Origin: Streptomyces pyxinicus
GTDB lineage: Bacteria > Actinomycetota > Actinomycetes > Streptomycetales > Streptomycetaceae
Length of the DNA stretch: 64,000 nucleotides
Direction: 5' to 3'
Assembly: GCF_024753135.1 (NCBI RefSeq)
Contig: NZ_JANUGP010000027.1
Span: forward strand, 1-64,000
Part shown: piece after piece, positions 59,020-64,000 of the stretch
Layout: each line of letters opens with the position of its first letter
Position numbering within the stretch: position 1 is the first letter of the stretch
Made by a program: the position numbers and the translations under genes
The notes under the pieces: model-generated
Database searches by the model: none
Told to the model about the DNA's origin: nothing
The model's input: only the letters and a program-made list of their open reading frames with translations

Positions 59020-60831
59020 ATGGACGTTATGGGGGACAAGGCAACTCTGTTCACGACAGGGCGATTTGTGCAGCCTCCCGAGGGGGAGGCGTCCCGGGAC
59101 GAACGGGACGACACGGCGGACGCGGCCGAGGAGCTGCGCCTCCGGCTGGCCGCCGATGCCGGTGACGCCGAGGCCATGAGCGTCCTCGGCGCCCTGCTGC
59201 TGCGCCGTGGCGACCTGGACGCGGCCGAACCCCAGCTGCGGGGCGCCACCGCGGCCGGCGACCGGGCCGCCGCCAACAACCTCGGCGTCCTCCTGCACCA
59301 GCGCGGCTACCCGGACGAGGCCGCCGGCTGGTGGCGGATCGCCGCCGTCGCCGGCTCCGCCGCCGCCGCGCACGCGCTGGGCCGCCACCACCGCGAGCGC
59401 GGGGACGAGCCCGCCGCCGAGTACTGGCTGCGCCAGTCCGCCGAGCAGGACCACGCCCTGGGCGCCTACGCGCTCGCCGACCTGCTGGAGCACCGCGGGG
59501 ACGCGGGCGCCGAACACTGGATGCGGGCCGCCGCCGAGCGCGGCCACCGGGAGGCCGCCTACCGGCTGGCCCGCGCCCTCGACCGCAAGGCCGGACCCGA
59601 AGGGGAGACCGGCGCTGACAACGCTGTCGAGGGGGCCGAGCAGTGGTACCGGCAGGCCGCCGCCCGCGGCCACCGGCGGGCCGCGCTGCACCTCGGCGCG
59701 ATCCTGGAGAAGCGCGGCGACCTGAAGGAGGCCGGGCGCTGGTACCTCACCTCCGCCAAGGACGGCGAGGCCCGCGCCGCCTGCGCGCTCGGCTTCCTGC
59801 TGCGCGACGCCGGGGACACCGAGAGCGCGGCCGTGTGGTGGCTGCGCGCGGCCCAGGACGGCGACGGCAACGCGGCCAACGCGCTCGGCGCGCTGCACGC
59901 CGAGCGCGGCGAGACCCAGACCGCCGAACGCTGGTACCGGGCCGCGCTGGACGCCGGGGACGACAACGGCGCGTACAACCTCGCCCTGCTCTGCGCCGAG
60001 CAGGGCCGGACCGCGCAGGCCGAGCAGTGGTACCGGCGGGCCGCCTACGCCGGGCACCGGGAGGCCGCCAACGCGCTCGCCGTCCTGCTGCTGCGGGTCG
60101 GCGACACGGCCGGCGCCGAGCCGTGGTTCTCCAAGGCCGCCGAGGCCGGCAGCGTGGACGCGGCGTTCAACCTCGGCATCCTGTACGCCGGGCGCGGCGA
60201 GGAGACGATGGCGCTGCGCTGGTACGAGCGGGCGGCGGCGGCCGGGCACACCGAGGCCGCGCTCCAGGTCGGCATCGCGCGGCTGCGGGAGGGCGACGAG
60301 CAGGACGCCGAGCGGCACCTGCGCTGCGCGGCGGGCGGCGGCAGCGCGGAGGGGGCGTACCGGCTGGCCACCCTGCTCGACGCGCGCCGGCCGCCGGAGC
60401 CCGCGCACGAGCTGGGCGAGATCGTGCACGAGAAGACCGAGTGCGAGGAGTGGTACGAGCGGGCCGCGTCCCTGGGGCACCGCCGGGCCCAGGTGCGGGT
60501 CGGGATGCTGGCGGCCGCGCGCGGTGACGTCGTGGACGCCGCCCGCTGGTACCGGGCGGCGGCGGAGGCCGGGTCCCGCAACGGCGCCTTCAACCTCGGC
60601 CTGCTGCTCGCGCGGGAGGGCAGCGAGCCGGAGGCCGCCGTGTGGTGGACGCGGGCCGCGGACGCCGGGCACGGACGGGCGGCGCTCCGGCTGGCCCTGG
60701 TCTACGCGCGTCGCGGCGAGCTGGCCGAGGGGCAGCGGTGGGCCGACCGGGCGGTGGCGCTGGGGCCGGCCGAGGTCGCCGAGCGGGCCGGACGGCTGCG
60801 GGACGCGCTGCGGCAGGAGCTGTCGGCGTGA
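59020..60831 (+). CDS. Sel1/TPR-repeat protein
   Basis: A 603-residue protein made almost wholly of Sel1/TPR-like repeats, about 15 of them with period near 36 residues and the pattern A-x-x-x-L-G-x-x-x-x-x-G-D-x-x-x-A-x-x-W-x-x-x-A. It begins MDVMGDKATLF. The array is a right-handed solenoid for protein-protein contacts. There is no signal peptide, membrane span or enzyme domain. The ATG at 59020 has GCAGGTGGTG upstream; the ATG at 59029 is possible. It lies alone between two identical initiator tRNA genes. Partner and role are unknown. Confidence 0.92.
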   Translation: MDVMGDKATLFTTGRFVQPPEGEASRDERDDTADAAEELRLRLAADAGDAEAMSVLGALLLRRGDLDAAEPQLRGATAAGDRAAANNLGVLLHQRGYPDEAAGWWRIAAVAGSAAAAHALGRHHRERGDEPAAEYWLRQSAEQDHALGAYALADLLEHRGDAGAEHWMRAAAERGHREAAYRLARALDRKAGPEGETGADNAVEGAEQWYRQAAARGHRRAALHLGAILEKRGDLKEAGRWYLTSAKDGEARAACALGFLLRDAGDTESAAVWWLRAAQDGDGNAANALGALHAERGETQTAERWYRAALDAGDDNGAYNLALLCAEQGRTAQAEQWYRRAAYAGHREAANALAVLLLRVGDTAGAEPWFSKAAEAGSVDAAFNLGILYAGRGEETMALRWYERAAAAGHTEAALQVGIARLREGDEQDAERHLRCAAGGGSAEGAYRLATLLDARRPPEPAHELGEIVHEKTECEEWYERAASLGHRRAQVRVGMLAAARGDVVDAARWYRAAAEAGSRNGAFNLGLLLAREGSEPEAAVWWTRAADAGHGRAALRLALVYARRGELAEGQRWADRAVALGPAEVAERAGRLRDALRQELSA

Positions 60832-60857
60832 CGTCGGACACCCTGGGCCGAATGGAT

Positions 60858-60887
60858 TTGCTTCCCCGCGCCGCCCTCGCGTAATGT
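60858..60887 (+). promoter_or_regulatory. Promoter of the second initiator tRNA gene
   Basis: -35-like TTGCTT (60858-60863) lies 18 bp from -10 TAATGT (60882-60887), 12 bases before the tRNA. The spacer shares CCCCGCGCCG with the first tRNA promoter. Confidence 0.6.
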
Positions 60888-60899
60888 CGTGTTCACCGA

Positions 60900-60973
60900 C
60901 GCGGGGTGGAGCAGCTCGGTAGCTCGCTGGGCTCATAACCCAGAGGTCGCAGGTTCAAATCCTGTCCCCGCTA
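60900..60973 (+). tRNA. Initiator tRNA-fMet (CAU), copy 2
   Basis: 74 nt, identical to the copy at 58739-58812, including the unpaired C1 and the three G-C pairs of the anticodon stem, without encoded CCA. It has its own promoter and a strong terminator. Two identical initiator genes on one strand, 2.1 kb apart, flank the Sel1/TPR gene. Confidence 0.96.
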
Positions 60974-60980
60974 CTGAAGG

Positions 60981-61018
60981 CCGAGGGCCGGAATCCGGAA
61001 ACGGGTTCCGGCCCTCGG
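60981..61018. terminator. Terminator after the second initiator tRNA
   Basis: A 13-bp stem CCGAGGGCCGGAA/TTCCGGCCCTCGG with a 12-nt loop and the tail TCGTTTCC. Confidence 0.8.
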
Positions 61019-61053
61019 TCGTTTCCGCGTCGAGGACGTGAGCGGGTACGAAA

Positions 61054-61075
61054 AAGGGGGCCCGCAGGCCCCCTT
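61054..61075 (-). terminator. Intrinsic terminator of the Fur-family gene
   Basis: Stem AAGGGGGCC/GGCCCCCTT with a 4-nt loop. Read on the minus strand it is followed by a TTTTT tract (61055-61051), 15 bases after the regulator stop. Confidence 0.85.
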
Positions 61076-61089
61076 CTCCTTCGCTTCCG

Positions 61090-61506
61090 TCAGCCGCCCG
61101 CGCAGTTCGGGCACACGCCCCGGTACGTGACCTCGACGTCCGACACCGTGAAGCCGAAGCGCTCGGAGTCGGGGAGGTCGGCGAGCGGGTTGCCCGTCGG
61201 GTGGACGTCGCGGATGGCGCCGCAGCGCGCGCAGACCAGGTGGTGATGCGGCTGGTGCGCGTTCGGGTCGTAGCGCTTGGCGCGCTTGTCCGTGGCGACC
61301 TCCAGCACCTCACCGAGTGAGACCAGCTCGCCCAGGGTGTTGTAGACGGTCGCCCGGGAGATCTCCGGCAGCTTCGCCACGGCGCGCGCGTGGACCTCGT
61401 CGGCCGTCAGATGCACGTGCTCGCCGTCGAGGACCTCGGCCACCACGCGTCGCTGCGAGGTCATCCGCCATCCGCGTCCACGCAGTCGTTCCAGAAGGTC
61501 GCTCAT
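61090..61506 (-). CDS. Fur-family transcriptional repressor (PerR/CatR type)
   Basis: A 138-residue metalloregulator. The N-terminal winged helix has WRMTSQRRVVAEVLDG, then EISRATVYNTLGELVSLGE. The structural zinc site is C92/C95 and C132/C135 (CARC and CPNC). The regulatory metal site includes HQPHHHLVC. Its division from the catalase start and the 7-1-7 palindrome between them identify a peroxide-responsive repressor of catalase. Histidine oxidation with Fe-bound PerR is the known mechanism in this class. The ATG at 61506 gives the common start MSDLLERLRG. A T-tailed terminator follows. Confidence 0.94.
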   Translation of the reverse strand: MSDLLERLRGRGWRMTSQRRVVAEVLDGEHVHLTADEVHARAVAKLPEISRATVYNTLGELVSLGEVLEVATDKRAKRYDPNAHQPHHHLVCARCGAIRDVHPTGNPLADLPDSERFGFTVSDVEVTYRGVCPNCAGG

Positions 61507-61567
61507 GGCCACCAGCGTAACAGGAAGGCGGACCAGGACGGGAACAGGTGTGACTTTGGACTTCTGA

Positions 61568-61595
61568 TTGACTTGGACTGAGTCCAATGTAGGAT
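61568..61595 (+). promoter_or_regulatory. Catalase promoter with 7-1-7 Fur/PerR box
   Basis: -35 TTGACT (61568-61573) and -10 TAGGAT (61590-61595) with 16-bp spacing. The perfect operator TTGGACT-G-AGTCCAA occupies 61573-61587, covering the spacer. A bound Fur-family dimer would block the polymerase, so the regulator encoded divergently almost certainly represses this promoter. Confidence 0.85.
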
Positions 61596-61652
61596 CGAAT
61601 CGACTTCGGGTTCACAGGACAGGACAGGTCAGGGATGACACAGGAGGCGCAC

Positions 61653-63107
61653 GTGACGCAGGGACCGCTCACCACCGAGGCCGGGGCCCCGGTCGCCGAC
61701 AACCAGAACAGCGAGACCGCGGGGATCGGCGGCCCGGTGCTGGTGCAGGACCAGCTCCTCCTGGAGAAGCTGGCCCACTTCAACCGGGAGCGCATCCCGG
61801 AGCGGGTCGTGCACGCACGCGGCGCCGGGGCCTACGGCACCTTCACGGTGACCGCCGACGTGACCCCGTACACCAGGGCCGCCTTCCTCGCCGGGCCCGG
61901 CGAGGAGACCGAGGTCTTCCTGCGCTTCTCGACCGTCGCCGGCAACCTCGGCTCGGCGGACGCCGTCCGTGACCCGCGCGGGTTCGCGCTGAAGTTCTAC
62001 ACCGAGGAGGGCAACTACGACCTCGTCGGCAACAACACCCCGGTGTTCTTCATCCGGGACGCGATCAAGTTCCCGGACTTCATCCACACCCAGAAGCGCG
62101 ACCCCTACACCGGCAGCCAGGAAGCCGACAGCGTGTGGGACTTCTGGGGGCTGTCCCCGGAGTCCACGCACCAGGTGACCTGGCTCTTCGGCGACCGCGG
62201 CATCCCCGCGTCGTACCGGCACATGGACGGCTTCGGCTCGCACACCTACCAGTGGAACAACGCGGCCGGCGAGGTCTTCTGGGTCAAGTACCACTTCAAG
62301 ACCGACCAGGGGATCAAGAACCTGACCGCCGAGGAGGCCGGGGTCCTCGCGGGCCGGGACCCCGACTCGCACCAGCGCGACCTGCGCGAGGCGATCGAGC
62401 GCGGCGAGTTCCCGAGCTGGACCGTGGGCGTGCAGATCATGCCGGCGGCGGACGCGGCGACGTACCGCTTCAACCCGTTCGACCTGACCAAGGTGTGGCC
62501 GCACGCGGACTACCCGGTCGTCGAGATCGGCCGGCTGGAGCTGAACCGCAACCCGGGCAACGTCTTCGCCGAGGTCGAGCAGTCGGTCTTCAGCCCCGCG
62601 CACTTCGTGCCCGGCATCGGCCCCTCCCCGGACAAGATGCTCCAGGGCCGGCTGTTCGCCTACGGCGACGCGCACCGCTACCGCGTCGGCGTCAACGCCG
62701 GCCACCTGCCGGTGAACCGCCCGCACGCCACCGAGGCGCGCACCCACTCCCGCGACGGCCTCCTCTACGACGGCCGGCACGGCGCCGCGAAGAACTACGA
62801 GCCGAACAGCTTCGGCGGCCCCGCCCAGACCGGCCGGGCGCTGTGGCAGCCGTACGACGGATTCGCCGGCGGCACCGGCGGCCACCCGACACCACCGCAC
62901 GCCGAGGACGACGACTTCGTGCAGGCGGGCGACCTGTACCGGCTGATGACGGAGCCCGAGAAGGAGCGGCTCATCGCCAACCTGGCCGGTTCGCTCGCGC
63001 AGGTCTCCCGCGCGGACATCGCCGAGCGGGCCGTGGAGAACTTCCGCAGCGCCGACGCCGACTTCGGCAAGCGGCTGGACACGGCGGTGGCGGCGCTGCG
63101 CGGCTGA
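61653..63107 (+). CDS. Monofunctional heme catalase (clade 3-type)
   Basis: A 484-residue catalase. The catalytic His is in RVVHARGAG (His54), the distal Asn in GNNTPVFF (about 127-128), RFSTVAGNLG and the heme-ligand Tyr in RLFAYGDAHRYRVG, with GVNAGHLPVN after it. It decomposes hydrogen peroxide in the cytoplasm. The GTG at 61653 is preferred over the ATG at 61635 because AGGAGG lies five bases upstream and catalases start MTQGPLTTE. It is divergent from a Fur-family repressor and preceded by a matching operator. Peroxide induction is predicted. Confidence 0.95.
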   Translation: MTQGPLTTEAGAPVADNQNSETAGIGGPVLVQDQLLLEKLAHFNRERIPERVVHARGAGAYGTFTVTADVTPYTRAAFLAGPGEETEVFLRFSTVAGNLGSADAVRDPRGFALKFYTEEGNYDLVGNNTPVFFIRDAIKFPDFIHTQKRDPYTGSQEADSVWDFWGLSPESTHQVTWLFGDRGIPASYRHMDGFGSHTYQWNNAAGEVFWVKYHFKTDQGIKNLTAEEAGVLAGRDPDSHQRDLREAIERGEFPSWTVGVQIMPAADAATYRFNPFDLTKVWPHADYPVVEIGRLELNRNPGNVFAEVEQSVFSPAHFVPGIGPSPDKMLQGRLFAYGDAHRYRVGVNAGHLPVNRPHATEARTHSRDGLLYDGRHGAAKNYEPNSFGGPAQTGRALWQPYDGFAGGTGGHPTPPHAEDDDFVQAGDLYRLMTEPEKERLIANLAGSLAQVSRADIAERAVENFRSADADFGKRLDTAVAALRG

Positions 63108-63128
63108 GCCGGCCGCCCCCGCGGCCGG

Positions 63129-63163
63129 GCGGGCCGGACCCCCGGTGCTCGGGTCCGGCCCGC
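63129..63163. terminator. Hairpin between catalase and the converging CBS gene
   Basis: A 13-bp stem GCGGGCCGGACCC/GGGTCCGGCCCGC with a 9-nt loop, 21 bases after the catalase stop and 11 bases before the CBS stop. Confidence 0.8.
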
Positions 63164-63173
63164 TTCCGTGGGC

Positions 63174-63563
63174 TCAGGACACCGGCGCGGGTGCCGGGAG
63201 CCAGCAGCGGATGATGTCGCGGACCGAGACGATGCCGGCGACCTCGGCCCCGTCCAGCACGACCAGGTGCCGGAAGCCGCCCTCGGTCATGGCCCGGGCG
63301 GCCTCCTCCAGGGTCCAGGTCGGGGAGGCGAAGACGACGTCGGCGGTGGTGTGGGCGTGGCTGCGCTCGGTGTCCGGGTTCTGGCCGATGCCGACGGAGT
63401 TGAGGATGTCGCGTTCGGTGAGGATGCCGATGCCGCCGGCGTCCGGGTCGAGGACCACGGCGGCGCCGATGCGGCGGGCGGACATCAGCGTCGCCGCCTG
63501 GCGGAGTGTGTGGGCGGGGCCGATGGTGAGGATCACCGTGCTCATGGCGTCGCGTACCAGCAT
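63174..63563 (-). CDS. CBS-domain pair protein
   Basis: A 129-residue protein consisting of two CBS motifs. The first contains VRDAMSTVILTIGPAHTLRQ and GIGILTERDIL, the second TADVVFASPTWTLEEAARAM and VAGIVSVRDIIRC. A Bateman module of this kind binds adenosine nucleotides such as AMP, ATP or SAM. No effector domain is fused, so it may regulate a separate partner. The ATG at 63563 has GGAGGTGG ten bases upstream; an upstream in-frame start at 63596 is possible. It is transcribed towards catalase. Confidence 0.9.
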   Translation of the reverse strand: MLVRDAMSTVILTIGPAHTLRQAATLMSARRIGAAVVLDPDAGGIGILTERDILNSVGIGQNPDTERSHAHTTADVVFASPTWTLEEAARAMTEGGFRHLVVLDGAEVAGIVSVRDIIRCWLPAPAPVS

Positions 63564-63714
63564 GGGTGGGGCCACCTCCAGGAGAACTCCCGGCACTCGT
63601 ACGGGAATTCACAAGTTCACAAGTGGGGGAGGCTCCAGCGTGACAGGCGGGGGGAGAGCCGACAAGGGGGCGCGCGACGTCCGGCGACGGCGCGCGTGGG
63701 CTCGAACCCCCGGG

Positions 63715-64000
63715 TCAGTCGCGCTGTCCGAGATACCCCAGCAGGTCGTCGTGGAGCAGGCCGTTGGAGGCCGCCGCGTTGCCGCTGTGCGGGCCGGGGC
63801 GGCCGTCGAGGCCGGTGAAGGTGCCGCCCGCCTCGGTCACGATGACGGCCGTGGCCGCCATGTCCCACAGCGACAGCTCCGGTTCGGCGCACAGGTCCAC
63901 CGAGCCCTCGGCGACCATCATGTACGGCCAGAAGTCGCCGTACGCGCGGGTGCGCCAGACCTGGCGGCCGAGGTCGAGGAAGCCGTCGAGCCGGCCCCGC
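63715..64000 (-). CDS. hisN: Histidinol-phosphatase HisN (inositol-monophosphatase family), 5' end outside window
   Basis: Only the last 94 codons are in the window. They include RTRAYGDFWPYMMVAEGSVD and LCAEPELSLWDMAA, the C-terminal part of the metal-dependent inositol-monophosphatase fold with the conserved metal/phosphate Asp in SLWDMAA. From memory, the Streptomyces coelicolor orthologue at this place was shown to be the histidinol-phosphate phosphatase of histidine biosynthesis. The N-terminal metal-binding part cannot be seen. The stop is TGA at 63715-63717. Confidence 0.85.
   Translation of the reverse strand, partial: RGRLDGFLDLGRQVWRTRAYGDFWPYMMVAEGSVDLCAEPELSLWDMAATAVIVTEAGGTFTGLDGRPGPHSGNAAASNGLLHDDLLGYLGQRD

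Noticed and set aside
58739..60973. Twin tRNA genes as attachment sites of an integrated element
   Set aside because: There is no integrase, excisionase or plasmid gene between them, and the enclosed TPR gene has host-like codon use.

Overview
The window is chromosomal DNA from a Streptomyces or a very close relative. Base composition is extremely GC-rich with third codon positions almost always G or C. Many starts are GTG, and there is one likely TTG and one possible CTG start. Ribosome sites are AGGAGG-like. Family content is typical of streptomycetes: WblC, mycoredoxin, DUF3107, DUF3152, UPF0182, the PPA1309 family, AIM24 paralogues and HisN. There is no transposase, integrase, rRNA, CRISPR array or phage gene. 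The backbone follows, in order, a block I remember from Mycobacterium tuberculosis (about Rv3211 down to Rv3193c): rhlE, ferritin-like protein, DUF3107, TetR, DUF3152, moeZ, alkyltransferase-like protein, adnA/adnB, nudC, mrx1, uvrD2, whiB7/wblC, ABC1 kinase, ThiF-like protein, zinc metalloprotease, PDZ-S16 protease, UPF0182. The synteny is from memory and was not computed.

Layout. 1-7.8 kb: a DEAD-box helicase (minus strand, C-terminus beyond the window), ferritin-like protein, small membrane protein, DUF3107, TetR, a small acidic protein, an alpha/beta hydrolase and a DUF3152 zincin. 7.8-13.5 kb: a complete peptide/nickel-type ABC importer operon (lipoprotein, two permeases, fused double ATPase). 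It is preceded by a promoter, a 31-codon leader ORF that appears leaderless, and a terminator-like hairpin, so it looks attenuation-controlled. 13.6-18.8 kb: a tightly overlapped operon with a PelF-type glycosyltransferase, a polytopic membrane protein, two tiny chained ORFs, a nucleotide-sugar epimerase and a spherulin-4-like glycosidase. This resembles a reduced Pel-polysaccharide module. 18.9-25.2 kb: MoeZ, a secreted tripeptidyl-aminopeptidase-like lipoprotein, a 957-residue pseudokinase/LPG-synthase-like membrane protein and an Atl protein.

25.5-38.5 kb: DNA-repair block AdnA-AdnB, with M20 dipeptidase, NudC, a methyltransferase, mycoredoxin and UvrD2. 38.5-39.9 kb: wblC with its AT-rich WblC-type promoter, an upstream ORF and an intrinsic attenuator. 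40.0-42.5 kb (minus): an RsbQ-RsbP-RsbV-like three-gene signalling operon. 42.6-45.2 kb (minus): an ABC1 kinase and a ThiF/E1-like protein. 45.3-49.5 kb: a six-unit 16-bp repeat array, a YgjP/M48-like peptidase, then TerD-AIM24, AIM24 and AIM24 in tandem. 49.6-55.6 kb: NUDIX, DUF2342 metalloprotease, atypical SDR, MoaE, a tiny membrane protein, PDZ-S16 protease and a PPA1309-family protein.

55.7-61 kb: UPF0182, then two identical initiator tRNA genes bracketing a Sel1/TPR protein. 61-64 kb: a divergent Fur-type repressor and catalase pair with a perfect 7-1-7 operator in the catalase promoter, a CBS protein, and the 3' part of hisN. Themes across the window are redox and antibiotic stress (mrx1, wblC, Fur-catalase, Rsb module), double-strand-break repair, envelope polysaccharide and peptide uptake. 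Short in-frame tandem repeats near gene ends and likely leaderless transcripts recur.
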